From an uncultured beta proteobacterium (GTDB lineage Bacteria; Pseudomonadota; Gammaproteobacteria; Burkholderiales; Burkholderiaceae), in contig CAIJNI010000075.1 of the NCBI GenBank assembly GCA_903821995.1, forward strand, positions 21,218-85,217: 64,000 nucleotides of DNA, read 5' to 3'. The position numbers and the translations under genes are program-made. Of this stretch, positions 1 to 9,658 are shown one piece after another (position 1 is the stretch's first letter; each line of letters opens with the position of its first letter). Under the pieces are notes generated by a model that had not been told where the DNA came from, ran no database searches, and saw nothing but the letters and a program-made list of their open reading frames with translations.

Positions 1-612
1 TGGACAAGTTCTAGATAACTCAATCTGCGGACCACGCGCCTCACGATCAACTTTAAGAATATAGGCGCGAACACGATCACCGCTTCTTAAGTTTTCTTTA
101 GGAATCATTTGATCGCGACGCAATAAGGCCTCAACTCGACCTGATTCAATGATCAAGCCATTTTTGTCTGCACGTTTAACCGTGCCGTTCATGATCTTCT
201 CTCCACGATCCAGGAAATCATTCAGAATTTGTTCACGCTCAGCATCACGAATGCGCTGTAATATGACTTGCTTTGCAGCCTGCGCTCCAATTCGACCAAA
301 TGCTAAAGACTCAATCTGCTCTTCGATATATTCATCAACTTCAATATCTTCTATTTCTTCTTGAGCTTCAAAAAGTAAAATTTCACGATCAGGTTCCTGT
401 AAACCAGCTTCACTAGGAACCACTAACCAACGACGATAAGTTTCATACTCACCGGATTGACGATCAATCGATACGCGAATATCAACATCGGTATCGTAAC
501 GTTTTTTAGTCGCTGAAGCCAAAGCCATTTCTAACGCCTCAAAAACGATATTACGGTCGACGTTTTTCTCGTGCGCTAAGGCCTCTACTAAGATCAGTAC
601 TTCCTTACTCAT
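1..612 (-). CDS. nusA: Transcription termination/antitermination factor NusA, N-terminal part (cut by window edge)
   Basis: NusA binds RNA polymerase and nascent RNA and modulates pausing, termination and antitermination. Only the first 204 codons lie here; the gene runs off the left end with no stop. The visible protein has the NusA N-terminal domain (start [18 protein letters not shown], then an acidic region around '[12 protein letters not shown]') and most of the S1 RNA-binding domain ('[20 protein letters not shown]' to '[10 protein letters not shown]'). The ATG at 612 lies inside the end of rimP (8-base overlap), which implies translational coupling in the usual rimP-nusA-infB operon. 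The KH domains would lie outside the window. The identification is secure from domain order and operon context. Confidence 0.96.
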   Translation of the reverse strand, partial: MSKEVLILVEALAHEKNVDRNIVFEALEMALASATKKRYDTDVDIRVSIDRQSGEYETYRRWLVVPSEAGLQEPDREILLFEAQEEIEDIEVDEYIEEQIESLAFGRIGAQAAKQVILQRIRDAEREQILNDFLDRGEKIMNGTVKRADKNGLIIESGRVEALLRRDQMIPKENLRSGDRVRAYILKVDREARGPQIELSRTCP

Positions 613-1099
613 GTTTTTTTCCTTTAAAATCTACTACAGGAACTAGCCGTGCTTTATCAACATCAGCTAGTGTGAACTCAAGCATCGCTTGCTCGCCTTC
701 TTTAGGCTCAATAAGCAACCCCCAAACCGCATCTCTAGAATCTGCCGAACCTTTAACTAAGCCTTGCAGTATTCCAGTGAAATTTTTCCGATTACCCATC
801 GCTATTCTTAGCTTTAAAGTAATCTCTAATCCTTTGAAACGCATAAACTCGCTTGCTGTTTTCAGCGGACGATCCAGCCCCGGTGAAGATACTTCTAAAC
901 GCTCATATGCAACTTCATCTACTGCAAATGTATAAGTCAATTGGTGACTAACTTTTTCACAATCAGCAACCGTAATCATTTTGCTGATATCTTCGTTTTC
1001 AATCGTTACTCGCAGCAAACCACGACCCTCACGCTCGATATCAACTAACCCGTAGCCTAAGTTTTGAACAACCTCTGCAATGATTCGATTCTGATCCAA
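605..1099 (-). CDS. rimP: Ribosome maturation factor RimP
   Basis: RimP helps assemble the 30S ribosomal subunit. The 164-residue length is normal for the family. Both family blocks are visible: an N-terminal alpha/beta domain with '[14 protein letters not shown]' at about residues 68-81, and a C-terminal SH3-like domain. The start is TTG at 1099. An in-frame TAG sits directly upstream, no ATG is available before residue 41, and a GGAG lies nine bases upstream, so TTG is probably the true start. The gene overlaps nusA by eight bases. A terminator separates it from the upstream rluB gene, so rimP-nusA should have its own promoter between about 1100 and 1224, although I could not pick out convincing -35/-10 boxes. 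Confidence 0.95.
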   Translation of the reverse strand: MDQNRIIAEVVQNLGYGLVDIEREGRGLLRVTIENEDISKMITVADCEKVSHQLTYTFAVDEVAYERLEVSSPGLDRPLKTASEFMRFKGLEITLKLRIAMGNRKNFTGILQGLVKGSADSRDAVWGLLIEPKEGEQAMLEFTLADVDKARLVPVVDFKGKKHE

Positions 1100-1224
1100 C
1101 TATCACCACTCCAGACAAATATGTAAAACTCACCTATTAACTCAGTAGGTATAACTTGTTTTCTTATCTTTGATTTTATTGACTAATTTAGTAAACGAGA
1201 TCAAACCTCGAAGTCAAACTTCCC

Positions 1225-1250
1225 AAAAAAAAATGGGCGAAAAGCCCATT
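1225..1250 (-). terminator. Rho-independent terminator after rluB
   Basis: Read on the minus strand, a perfect 7-bp stem AATGGGC/GCCCATT with a five-base loop is followed directly by a run of T. It lies 50 bases beyond the rluB stop and before rimP, so it should end the scpB-rluB transcript and separate it from rimP-nusA. Confidence 0.85.
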
Positions 1251-1299
1251 AACCAACAAATTTCTACTTACTTCAGTAAAGACAAGATTATATATGAAA

Positions 1300-3096
1300 T
1301 TATTCAGCTGTGCTTGGTTTTTTTCCTCGGTTTGGGTTAAAACTAGGCTTTCCTCTTCGTTTAGGAGCTGCGCCAGCAGGCTTGGGATGCTTAAAGCCAC
1401 CACCTGGACCTCTACCGCCACCGTGGGAGCCACCCCGACCATGTCCACCTTGGTTTTTCGGAGCAACAATACCACTTTCATGAGAAACCTTGATGCCACC
1501 GCCTCTTCGACCATCCCCACGTCGCGGATCTCCTCGACCTGCTTGTCCTGATGAATCATCTTTATGTTGCGTCAAACCATGATGGTTATCCGCCATTTTT
1601 AAGGCTTCTCTAGATCCCCAATAAGATACAGATGTTTGCATTGGATCAGGTTGGCCTCCTGAAGCCCCCCGGTGAGAGTGACTTTTTTGTGCTTGTTGAC
1701 CTGTGGGCTGAGGTACTTTTAATCCAGCCGCTTTCATTAACTGAGCTACCATATCACTTGGAACTTCTTCCCAACGGCCTCGTCTTAGACGGGGAGGAAG
1801 TAAAAATAAGCCATAACGCGTTCTAATCAGACGCGAAACAATGTGACCAACCGCCTCGAACATGCGCCTGACTTCGCGATTTCTTCCCTCTGTTAAGGCA
1901 ACTTGATACCAACGGTTAGCACCTTCACCACCACCTTCAACCAAACGTAAAAATTTTGCTTGCCCATCATCTAAAGTGATTCCAGTTTTAAGTGCTTTTG
2001 ATTGTTCCCCATCAAGCTCACCTAAAATTCTTACAGCGTATTCTCGCTCAATACCGTAACGCGGATGCATTAAACGATTCGCTAATTCACCGGATGTCGT
2101 AAAAAGTAATAACCCTTCTGTATTAAAGTCGAGTCGTCCAACCGCAATCCATCTGCCTTGTTTGGCTTTAGGTAAGTTATCAAAAACCGTAGGACGTCCC
2201 TCTGGATCAGACTGACTGACAATTTCACCCGCCTGCTTGTGATACATCAATACCCTAGATGGTTTAGTTTGAACCTTACGATGGACTTGCTTACCGTTAA
2301 TTCTGACCTGATCTGTTGGACCAATACGCTGTCCGATATGTGCCGGCATGGAATTAACTGAAACTCGCCCCTGAATAATCAGGTCTTCCATCTCCCGCCT
2401 AGAACCCATTCCTGCATCAGCTAATACTTTATGCAATTTGACCGTATCTTCATCCTCGGCGTCATCATCTAGACCATCTAAATCTGACCAGACTTCATCT
2501 CTCATGGATAAAGGTAATTCATCAATATTGCTGTATTGGTACTGTGGCGGTAAATCTTCTTCTGCTTCCTCTTCGTCACCATCTCCAGCACTTGCTGCCA
2601 AATGCGCAGCTTCTACAGCTTCTAAAGATCGATCAATAATTTTTCCCGACTGCCCTTCATCAGAAACACTTCCCGCAGTGTCATTCGGATGAGTATCTGC
2701 CTCAGGTGCCTCTAGATCAGCATCAAATTCACCAGAAACCACCTTAGCAAATAAAGCCTGGCTATCTTCGATGAGTTGATTATTTTTAGGGGCTTGTTGT
2801 TGTGGTTGTTGTGGTTGGTGCGGCTTTTGAGGATGCTTATGATTAGGATTACCGCGTGGATTCGCGCCTTCAGGTTTACGTCCTTCTTCCCCTTCAACTC
2901 TTGGTCGCTTATTTCCAAAACGCCCACCTTTACGTCCATATTTTGGATTTCGACCACGACGCTCTCCATTTTCTTTTGGAGTATCAGCTTGGGTCTCGGC
3001 AGATGCAGAGTCTGGTTTAACGTCAACATGGCCAGCCTCATTATTTTGAGATGGACTCTCTGGCGTTACGCCAAGGTTTGATTCATTTTCATTCAT
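1300..3096 (-). CDS. rluB: 23S rRNA pseudouridine synthase RluB-like, with long low-complexity tails
   Basis: This enzyme family (RsuA/RluB) isomerises uridine in 23S rRNA. An S4 RNA-binding domain at about residues 220-265 ('[20 protein letters not shown]') is followed by the catalytic domain at about 280-445, with catalytic Asp323 in '[11 protein letters not shown]'. At 598 residues it is about twice the length of E. coli RluB. The first 215 residues are polar and repetitive (an Arg/Lys/Gly stretch, a Pro/Gln run, then a very acidic stretch), and the last 150 are Gly/Arg/His-rich. Such tails are common in Burkholderiales homologues and are probably disordered and RNA-binding, which is inference. 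It lies 11 bases downstream of scpB and is followed by a terminator. Confidence 0.92.
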   Translation of the reverse strand: MNENESNLGVTPESPSQNNEAGHVDVKPDSASAETQADTPKENGERRGRNPKYGRKGGRFGNKRPRVEGEEGRKPEGANPRGNPNHKHPQKPHQPQQPQQQAPKNNQLIEDSQALFAKVVSGEFDADLEAPEADTHPNDTAGSVSDEGQSGKIIDRSLEAVEAAHLAASAGDGDEEEAEEDLPPQYQYSNIDELPLSMRDEVWSDLDGLDDDAEDEDTVKLHKVLADAGMGSRREMEDLIIQGRVSVNSMPAHIGQRIGPTDQVRINGKQVHRKVQTKPSRVLMYHKQAGEIVSQSDPEGRPTVFDNLPKAKQGRWIAVGRLDFNTEGLLLFTTSGELANRLMHPRYGIEREYAVRILGELDGEQSKALKTGITLDDGQAKFLRLVEGGGEGANRWYQVALTEGRNREVRRMFEAVGHIVSRLIRTRYGLFLLPPRLRRGRWEEVPSDMVAQLMKAAGLKVPQPTGQQAQKSHSHRGASGGQPDPMQTSVSYWGSREALKMADNHHGLTQHKDDSSGQAGRGDPRRGDGRRGGGIKVSHESGIVAPKNQGGHGRGGSHGGGRGPGGGFKHPKPAGAAPKRRGKPSFNPNRGKKPSTAE

Positions 3097-3107
3097 GTGT
3101 AATTTCT

Positions 3108-3839
3108 TTAAGGTGCAACTTCGGGTGGATTTGCACCTGGGACCTGTTTAGGATCTTCATCATGCTCATTAAGATTTTGGGCTTCTTGGCCTGGAGATAT
3201 TTCAATAGGATGCGAATCTTCGCTTTCATTTGATTCTGCAGTGTTCTCTTGGGCTATGTCGGTAATCGTCTCAGTAGACAATGCCTGTTCAAAATTAATG
3301 ACCTGCTGCGCCAAATCATTAACCGGAATACCGTCTTCGATCACCGGCAAGCTCTGCAAATTAGGTAAAGCCATATCATCTAAAAATTGCTTTGTAGTTG
3401 CAAATAGACTGGGTCGCCCAATCGTATCCTTAACACCAATAATTTCAATCCAACCCCGATCCTCTAATTGTTTAATCACGGGCGTACTAACAGTAACCCC
3501 GCGGATTTCTTCAATCTCACCTCTTGTGACAGGCTGACGGTAAGCAATAATGGCTAAAGTCTCCAAAACAGCCCTAGAATACTTAGGCGGCTTTTCAGGA
3601 ATCATACGGTCTAAATATTCACGCATAGATAGACGACTCTGAAATCTCCATCCGGTTGCGATGTGAACGAGCTCCATCCCCTTCTCCTGCCAATCAACCT
3701 GTAACTCACTCAACCAGGTGATCACATTTTCCGCGACGACCTCTTCTCCATATAAACGAAGTAATTCATTCATAGAAAGTGGCTCAGGGGCACAAAGCAA
3801 TGCCGTTTCTAGTACTTTTTTGTAGTGATCTTCAATCAT
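3108..3839 (-). CDS. scpB: Segregation and condensation protein B
   Basis: ScpB is the winged-helix (kleisin-associated) subunit of the SMC-ScpAB condensin that compacts and segregates the chromosome. The two winged-helix domains are visible, with family blocks '[20 protein letters not shown]' and '[19 protein letters not shown]'. The tail after about residue 180 is acidic and variable. A longer reading frame begins at a TTG at 3851, but the ATG at 3839 (MIEDHYKK) matches the usual start better; neither has a strong Shine-Dalgarno site. The gene sits 11 bases upstream of rluB in the same transcript, the common scpB-rluB pairing. No scpA is in the window. Confidence 0.92.
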   Translation of the reverse strand: MIEDHYKKVLETALLCAPEPLSMNELLRLYGEEVVAENVITWLSELQVDWQEKGMELVHIATGWRFQSRLSMREYLDRMIPEKPPKYSRAVLETLAIIAYRQPVTRGEIEEIRGVTVSTPVIKQLEDRGWIEIIGVKDTIGRPSLFATTKQFLDDMALPNLQSLPVIEDGIPVNDLAQQVINFEQALSTETITDIAQENTAESNESEDSHPIEISPGQEAQNLNEHDEDPKQVPGANPPEVAP

Positions 3840-4180
3840 GCAAGCGTGCAATCAAAATGTTTTAATTTTTAAATAGTGAATACAAGAAATTCATTTAGTT
3901 AGACATAATCCTAAGGATTCACAGCCTAATGATATTTAGACTGTTAATGGACTGTATTTATTTTATTAACCCGTGCAGTTAAAAAAGTAAGATCTTCTCA
4001 CAATTCCTAACTACCATCCTGAGGGTGCAGGTTTAACCGATACTTTATCATTTTTAAAGGTTTGAGTCATTATAACCAATCTCTGATTGAACAGCTAATT
4101 AATTTCAAACCTCGGTTTAAAGAGGCCATACTCAATTCATGGTATCTTGTTCTTCCCCATCATCGCTGTCTTAACCTGTC
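3840..4180. other. Intergenic region upstream of scpB with an unassigned open stretch
   Basis: About 330 bases separate scpB from the divergent lipoprotein gene and should hold both promoters. On the plus strand, a frame open from 4023 to a TGA at 4182-4184 reads like protein ('YNQSLIEQLINFKPRFKEA') but has no ATG. Its stop overlaps the ATG at 4181 as ATGA. An upstream frame reads 'AGLTDTLSFLK' before a one-base shift would join it to this stretch. It may be the worn 3' end of a lost gene, or chance. I see no other feature. Confidence 0.3.
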
Positions 4181-5110
4181 ATGATTCATATACCTTTTAC
4201 TAAATCCTTCCTTAAGCACAAAAGCTCATTTTATTTACCTAGATTAAGTTTCCTAGGCATACTTCTACTGCTTTGTGCTTGTAGCACTCCAACCCCACCT
4301 CCCCCCCTCAAAGCATCTAGACCCCCAATTATTGGTTTAGCACTTGGCGGCGGCGCAGCTCGTGGCTTTGCACACATTGGGGTCATTAACGCCCTTGAAG
4401 CAAACGACATTAAGCCAGATTTAATTGTCGGCACAAGCGCAGGCAGCGTCATCGCGGCAATTTACGCAACCGGAATCTCTGGTAATGAACTTCATCGTAT
4501 TGCAATTGATCTTGATGAAGCAAAAATTACAGACTGGGCTAACCCATTTGCTAGCAAACTTGGTGGCCTGATCAAAGGTGATGCCCTGGCTAATACAATT
4601 AATGAATTAGTTAAAAATCGTCCTATCGACCAAATGAGGATTCCTCTAGGTATCGTGGCAACAGAATTGCAGACTGGTAATGCAGTCTTATTTAGACGGG
4701 GTGATACAGGACAAGCTGTGCGGGCCTCTTCTAGCGTTCCTGGAATTTTCTCACCCGTATCAATTGGCTCAAAAGAATATGTTGATGGCGGATTAGTCTC
4801 TCCTATTCCTGTCCGTTTTGCAAAACAAATGGGAGCAGATATCGTCATTGCTGTAAATATTTCTTCCGAACCTGCTGATCAAGTTATCAGTGGCACACTC
4901 GGCATTCTTCTTCAAACGACTACCATCATGGGAAGAAGCATTAGTCAATATGAGCTTTCACAAGCAGATTTTGTGATTCAACCGGCTTTGTCAAATATGA
5001 AGGGTACGGATTTTAAATCGAGAAGTACCGCTGTACTTGCGGGTGAAGAAGCTATGCAAGCATCTATTAAAAAACTTAAAGATAAGATCGCGGAGTTTAA
5101 CGCACACTAG
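4181..5110 (+). CDS. Patatin-like phospholipase family lipoprotein (RssA-like)
   Basis: This is a predicted lipid acyl hydrolase anchored in the envelope. An N-terminal hydrophobic segment ends in a lipobox with Cys34 ('LLLCAC'), followed by a Pro-rich linker. The patatin domain has the oxyanion-hole block 'GLALGGGAARGFAHIG' at residues 52-67, nucleophile Ser86 in GTSAG, and catalytic Asp202 in 'VDGG', so the Ser-Asp dyad is complete. The 309-residue length fits the bacterial RssA/YlbK type plus a signal peptide. It is monocistronic and convergent with the NlpC/P60 gene. The substrate is unknown. The long N-terminal leader before the lipobox leaves the exact start slightly uncertain. Confidence 0.88.
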   Translation: MIHIPFTKSFLKHKSSFYLPRLSFLGILLLLCACSTPTPPPPLKASRPPIIGLALGGGAARGFAHIGVINALEANDIKPDLIVGTSAGSVIAAIYATGISGNELHRIAIDLDEAKITDWANPFASKLGGLIKGDALANTINELVKNRPIDQMRIPLGIVATELQTGNAVLFRRGDTGQAVRASSSVPGIFSPVSIGSKEYVDGGLVSPIPVRFAKQMGADIVIAVNISSEPADQVISGTLGILLQTTTIMGRSISQYELSQADFVIQPALSNMKGTDFKSRSTAVLAGEEAMQASIKKLKDKIAEFNAH

Positions 5111-5144
5111 GATTAACTACTAGAGGATTAAACACTTTGAAGGT

Positions 5145-5810
5145 TTACAGCTTGCCGTTTTCTAAAATCTGGGACTGAAAGAAATTCTTATCAGACTGAC
5201 CGCCTTCGACACGACGTGCACCATCAAAACGTAAGCTCCAATAAATTGAAGTTAAATCATCAACTCGAACTGCTGCTCCACGCGCCGGAGCATGAATAAA
5301 TTTATTCTCACCAATATAAATTCCAACATGAGAGTTCTCACGCTGTAATGTATTAAAAAATACGAGATCTCCAGGTTGTAACTTGTCTTTAGATACCCGA
5401 TAACCTACCTTACTCATATCATCGGATTTCTTTGGAAACAAGAAACCCAGCGTGTCCTTAAAAACATACTTTACAAAAGTACTGGCGTCAAATCCAGTTT
5501 GTACATTTTCACCCCAACGATATCTCACGCCAATAATCTGCATTGCATTATTAATCAGAGTCGATGTACTTTCTGAAACAGTACCAACCACTTTTCCATA
5601 AAAGTTTTGCTTAGGACTTATTGCAACCGGATTCAATGCGCCTTGATCTTGAACAGAGGCATTTGAATTATTACTTATGCTGGAATTATTGCCTGCGTTA
5701 GTCGTAGTTGAGTCATCAATCGACTGAGCCATAGAAGAAAATGCAGAAAATGTCATACAAATGACTAATCCACTTTGTAAACTTATCTTCCTAAGTTGTT
5801 GATATTTCAT
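5145..5810 (-). CDS. NlpC/P60 (C40) domain protein, catalytic Cys replaced by Ala
   Basis: The protein has a signal peptide (about residues 1-29, ending SMAQ), a Ser/Asn-rich linker to about residue 60, then an NlpC/P60 domain at about 85-200. This family normally cuts peptidoglycan stem peptides in the periplasm with a Cys-His-polar triad. Family landmarks are present: 'RYRWGENVQTGFD', 'LQPGDLVFF', His161 in 'SHVGIYIG' and His173 in 'FIHAPA'. At the nucleophile position, however, the usual D-C-S-G-F reads D108-A109-S-T-F, with codon GCC at 5484-5486. I infer a peptidoglycan-binding or regulatory pseudoenzyme. The frame is intact, so it does not look like a decayed gene. Confidence 0.85.
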   Translation of the reverse strand: MKYQQLRKISLQSGLVICMTFSAFSSMAQSIDDSTTTNAGNNSSISNNSNASVQDQGALNPVAISPKQNFYGKVVGTVSESTSTLINNAMQIIGVRYRWGENVQTGFDASTFVKYVFKDTLGFLFPKKSDDMSKVGYRVSKDKLQPGDLVFFNTLQRENSHVGIYIGENKFIHAPARGAAVRVDDLTSIYWSLRFDGARRVEGGQSDKNFFQSQILENGKL

Positions 5811-5893
5811 TAAATACCGGAGCCTTGTTAATATATCAATTATGATACTTTAACTAAAAATACATAATATTTCAATAGTTAAGTCCGATAAAA

Positions 5894-7552
5894 TTACAAA
5901 AAAGCTTCTTTAATCAAGTTTTGAGTATAGGAATGGGTCGGTCTAGATATGATTTCTTGCGCATCACCCTCCTCAACTACGACCCCATTCTTCAGCACCA
6001 TAATGCGATGAGACATCGCCTCAACTACCGCAATATCGTGACTAATAAAGATATATGCTAAGTTATATTTATGCTGCAAATCAGTAAGCAATGCAAGAAC
6101 TTGTTTCTGAATTGTGACATCTAAAGCAGAAGTGGGTTCATCTAAAATCAAAATTTCTGGCTTTAAAATCAGTGCCCTAGCTATTGCAATGCGCTGCCTT
6201 TGCCCACCAGAGAACTCGTGAGGGTACCTGTGAATAGCTGACCGATCTAAACCTACTTCACCTAAAGCTTCATGGACTAATTGAAGTCGGTGGTCTGCAT
6301 CTAAATTAGGTTGGTGAATATTTAATCCTTCAGCAATGATTTGCGCAACTGTCATACGAGGGGATAACGAACCAAAAGGATCCTGAAAGATCACCTGATA
6401 TTTTGCACGTAATGCTCTTTTTTCTTGAGCTTCTAATTGACTCCAAGAATGCCCCAATACCTCAAGATCCCCTTCAACAAGGGCTGAAGCTCCAGGAGAA
6501 AGTCCCAATAGAGCCATTCCCAGAGTTGTTTTTCCTGAACCGGATTCCCCAATGACACCAAGGGTCTCACCCTGCCTGAGTTTGAGGCTGACTTGACTAA
6601 GTACCTTTAGATAATTAGGCTTAGCAAAAGCTTTAAATATTTGAGCCCAACCTTTACGTGGCAAGGGATAAGATACAGACAGATTGTGGCATTCAAGCAA
6701 CTGTGTCGCAAGCGGAACAACTGGGACCTGTTTTCTCTCGGGACGACTATTAACTAAATCTTGCGTATAGGAGCTCTTTGGTCGATTAAAGATATCAGTC
6801 AAGCTACCACTCTCCACTAAACGACCTTGATGCATCACAGCCACCTTCTGAGCAAAACGCTTCACCAAATTTAAATCATGAGTGATCAGAAGAATAGACA
6901 TTCCTGATCCCAAGGGGTCTGCCTGAAGATCTTTGAGTAATTCAAGGATTTGCGCACGCAGATTTACATCAAGTGCTGTGGTTGGTTCATCAGCAATCAA
7001 GAGTCGAGGTTGACATGCCAACGCCATAGCAATCATGGCACGCTGTCTTTGCCCCCCTGACAACTGATGGGGATAGCTATTGAGCTTGTTTTTGGAATCA
7101 GTAATGCCAGTTCGGTCAAGTAAGTGAATTGCTCTTAGCCGACATTCTTCCTTGGATAAATCAGGTTCATGAATCAGAGCTGCCTCGATAATTTGCGCAC
7201 CGATTGTAAACACTGGATTAAGCGCAGTCATCGGCTCTTGAAAAATCATTGCAATTTCTCTGCCCCTGACATTTCTTAATTGTTGATCCGAATAACGCAA
7301 CATATTATTACCATGCCACATGATTCGGCCAGATACATTGGCACCCTCTGGCAATAAACCTAAAATAGACAAAGCACTCAAGGTTTTACCAGAACCTGAC
7401 TCTCCAACAATCGCAACCCGCTCTCCAGCTTTAATCGATAAATTTAATTCATCAACTACTTTTTTAACGCGACGCCCCTTCCCAAACTCAATAGTAAGAC
7501 CCTCAATAGAAAGGTCAAAACTAACAGGATCAATCGGTATTAATGGCCTCAC
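5894..7552 (-). CDS. yejF: Peptide ABC transporter, fused double ATPase subunit (YejF type)
   Basis: This cytoplasmic ATPase carries two complete ABC domains in one chain (552 residues). Each has a Walker A 'GESGSGKT', a signature ('LSGGQRQR' in the first half, 'FSGGQRQR' in the second) and a Walker B ('LLIADEPTTALD', 'ILILDEPTSALD'). The double-ATPase layout is typical of YejF/DppDF-like importers. The start is a GTG at 7552 that overlaps the yejE stop by four bases (GTGA), so it is the last gene of yejABEF. In E. coli this transporter imports oligopeptides and microcin C; the substrate here is inferred from that. Confidence 0.93.
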   Translation of the reverse strand: MRPLIPIDPVSFDLSIEGLTIEFGKGRRVKKVVDELNLSIKAGERVAIVGESGSGKTLSALSILGLLPEGANVSGRIMWHGNNMLRYSDQQLRNVRGREIAMIFQEPMTALNPVFTIGAQIIEAALIHEPDLSKEECRLRAIHLLDRTGITDSKNKLNSYPHQLSGGQRQRAMIAMALACQPRLLIADEPTTALDVNLRAQILELLKDLQADPLGSGMSILLITHDLNLVKRFAQKVAVMHQGRLVESGSLTDIFNRPKSSYTQDLVNSRPERKQVPVVPLATQLLECHNLSVSYPLPRKGWAQIFKAFAKPNYLKVLSQVSLKLRQGETLGVIGESGSGKTTLGMALLGLSPGASALVEGDLEVLGHSWSQLEAQEKRALRAKYQVIFQDPFGSLSPRMTVAQIIAEGLNIHQPNLDADHRLQLVHEALGEVGLDRSAIHRYPHEFSGGQRQRIAIARALILKPEILILDEPTSALDVTIQKQVLALLTDLQHKYNLAYIFISHDIAVVEAMSHRIMVLKNGVVVEEGDAQEIISRPTHSYTQNLIKEAFL

Positions 7553-8586
7553 GATGAACTTCCTCGACGTGTATCAAAAGCATTTCGTAGGGCTTCCCCC
7601 ATGAAGGTGAGCAACAATAAAGTGCCTACTAAAACCACAAACGTTGCTAGAGAAATCCACCACGCATCTAAGTTAGATTTTCCTTGAGACAACAGTTCGC
7701 CTAAGCTAGGTGTATCAGGCGGCACACCAAGGCCTAAAAAATCAAGACTAGTTAAGGATAAAATTGCAGCACTCATCCTAAAAGGTAAAAAAGTAATTAC
7801 CGGAACTAATGAGTTAGGCAGAATGTGACGCCACATAATTTGCTGATCAGTTAGACCAAGCGCACGTGCAGCCCTAACATATTCTAAGGATCTGTTTCTA
7901 AAAAATTCAACCCGAACATAATCAGACAAACCCATCCAACCAAACAGTGATAAGAGAATGATGAGCAGCCAAATACTCGGACTGAATATCGATGCAAATA
8001 TAATCAATAAGTAGAGCTCGGGCATCGATCCCCAAATCTCAATAAAGCGCTGACCCAAAAGATCGGTTTTACCACCAAAGTAACCCATTAGGGCACCAAA
8101 CAAAACACCAATGCTGACGCCAACAAAAGTCAATGCCAAACCAAACAAAATCGATAAACGAAAGCCATAAAGCAATCGAGCAAACACATCACGCCCACGA
8201 TCATCTGTACCTAAAATATTATCAAGAGAGGGTGGCGCAGGATTAGGCTCTTTGGAAAAATAATTAAGGCTTTGATGACTGTACTGAACGATGGGAAATA
8301 CCGCCCAGTTATGCCCTGCGTTTAAGTTGGCTTTTATTTGTGGATCATGAAAGTCCGTTGGGGTTGGGAAGTCGCCACCAAAAGTTGTTTCAGCATAATC
8401 TTTGAAAATCGGAAAATAAAACGTCCCCTCGTAACGAACAATCAAAGGTCGATCATTCGCAACAAACTCTCCAAGCAAACTTATACCAAATAGAATACAA
8501 AAAATCCAAAGACTAACGTACCCTAATCTATTTTTTTTAAAACGACGCCACGCAGTATTTTTATCAATAGAGTCTTTAATCTTCAT
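7549..8586 (-). CDS. yejE: Peptide ABC transporter permease (YejE type)
   Basis: This inner-membrane permease of the Dpp/Opp class has 345 residues. One membrane helix lies near the N-terminus, followed by a periplasmic loop of about 100 residues (to 'NPAPPSLDNILGTDDRGRDV', the hallmark of DppC/YejE proteins) and about five more helices. The cytoplasmic coupling loop 'EYVRAARALGLTDQQIMWRH' matches the EAA motif that docks on the ATPase. The ATG at 8586 overlaps the yejB stop (ATGA) and its own stop overlaps yejF, so the operon is translationally coupled. Confidence 0.93.
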   Translation of the reverse strand: MKIKDSIDKNTAWRRFKKNRLGYVSLWIFCILFGISLLGEFVANDRPLIVRYEGTFYFPIFKDYAETTFGGDFPTPTDFHDPQIKANLNAGHNWAVFPIVQYSHQSLNYFSKEPNPAPPSLDNILGTDDRGRDVFARLLYGFRLSILFGLALTFVGVSIGVLFGALMGYFGGKTDLLGQRFIEIWGSMPELYLLIIFASIFSPSIWLLIILLSLFGWMGLSDYVRVEFFRNRSLEYVRAARALGLTDQQIMWRHILPNSLVPVITFLPFRMSAAILSLTSLDFLGLGVPPDTPSLGELLSQGKSNLDAWWISLATFVVLVGTLLLLTFMGEALRNAFDTRRGSSS

Positions 8587-9656
8587 GATCCCTCCGCGCC
8601 AAACTGTATCCGAGGATCAACCATGACGTAGGCAATGTCTGAAATTAACTTTGTGACTAAGCCAAGTAAAGTAAATACATATAGGGTTCCTAAAACAACA
8701 GGATAATCACGTCTCATTACGGCTTCAAAGGATAAGAGTCCTAATCCATCAAGAGAAAATAAAGTTTCAATCAGCAGAGAACCCGTAAAAAAAGCCCCAA
8801 TAAAAGCAGCAGGAAATCCAGTCACTAATGGAATCATCGCATTACGAAAAATATGCTTCCACAAGACTTTACTTTCGGGCAAACCTTTTGCCCTAGCAGT
8901 CAATACATATTGTTTACGAATTTCCTCTAAAAAAGAATTTTTAGTCAGCATCGTAATTACAGCAAAACTACCAATAACGGATGCCGTAATAGGTAAAACC
9001 AAATGCCATAAGTAGTCCATGATTTGCCCCATCCTACTCAAGCTTTCATAATTATCAGAGACTAACCCACGCAGCGGAAATATCTGCAAAAAGCTTCCAC
9101 CACCAAATAAAACAAGCAACAAAATCCCCATCACAAAGCCTGGTATAGCGTAACCAATTAAAACCAGTAAACTAGAAACAGTATCAAATTTTGACCCATC
9201 TCGAACTGCTTTTGATATTCCTAGAGGTATAGAGATGAGATAAGTTAATAGAAATGTCCACAAACCAATACTAATCGAAACAGGTAATTTAGAAATCACT
9301 AAATGCCATACACTTTGATGCTGATAGTAACTATCTCCTAAATCAAACATCGCAAAGCGTTTAATCATTAAAAAGTATCGTTCTACCGGAGGTTTATCAA
9401 ATCCATATAGAGCTTTCACCTCTGCGATTCGTTGTTCATCTACCCCCTGTCGTCCGCGGTAAGTGCTCCCGCCTCCGGTTGCTTCCCCAGCACCAACTCC
9501 AGCACCGCCTCGACCTTTTAACTCTAAAACCATTTGTTCAACTGGACCACCAGGAACAAATTGAACAACCGCAAAAGTTAAAGTCAAAACTCCGAGCAGG
9601 GTCGGAATCATTAGTAATAATCTTTTAAAGATATAAGGTATTAGTCCGTGACGCAT
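8583..9656 (-). CDS. yejB: Peptide ABC transporter permease (YejB type)
   Basis: This is the partner permease of yejE (DppB/OppB class). It starts with a membrane helix ('RLLLMIPTLLGVLTLTFAVV') and 'QFVPGGPVEQMV', followed by a Gly-rich cytoplasmic or periplasmic loop and five further helices. The coupling motif is 'QYVLTARAKGLPESKVLWKH'. An upstream GTG at 9686 would add ten residues and overlap yejA by 28 bases. The ATG at 9656 lies two bases after the yejA stop, has a GAGGG about 13 bases upstream, and aligns with the usual N-terminus, so I chose it (357 residues). Confidence 0.92.
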   Translation of the reverse strand: MRHGLIPYIFKRLLLMIPTLLGVLTLTFAVVQFVPGGPVEQMVLELKGRGGAGVGAGEATGGGSTYRGRQGVDEQRIAEVKALYGFDKPPVERYFLMIKRFAMFDLGDSYYQHQSVWHLVISKLPVSISIGLWTFLLTYLISIPLGISKAVRDGSKFDTVSSLLVLIGYAIPGFVMGILLLVLFGGGSFLQIFPLRGLVSDNYESLSRMGQIMDYLWHLVLPITASVIGSFAVITMLTKNSFLEEIRKQYVLTARAKGLPESKVLWKHIFRNAMIPLVTGFPAAFIGAFFTGSLLIETLFSLDGLGLLSFEAVMRRDYPVVLGTLYVFTLLGLVTKLISDIAYVMVDPRIQFGAEGS

Positions 9657-9658
9657 CG

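Noticed and set aside
1188..1559. Minus-strand frame inside the end of rluB
   Set aside because: It overlaps rluB in another frame, and the RluB frame has continuous domain evidence, so this is a shadow produced by the Gly/Arg-rich repeats.
2712..3081. Long frames on both strands across the rluB N-terminal region
   Set aside because: They are composed of low-complexity residues mirrored from the repetitive rluB tail, with no ribosome site or domain.
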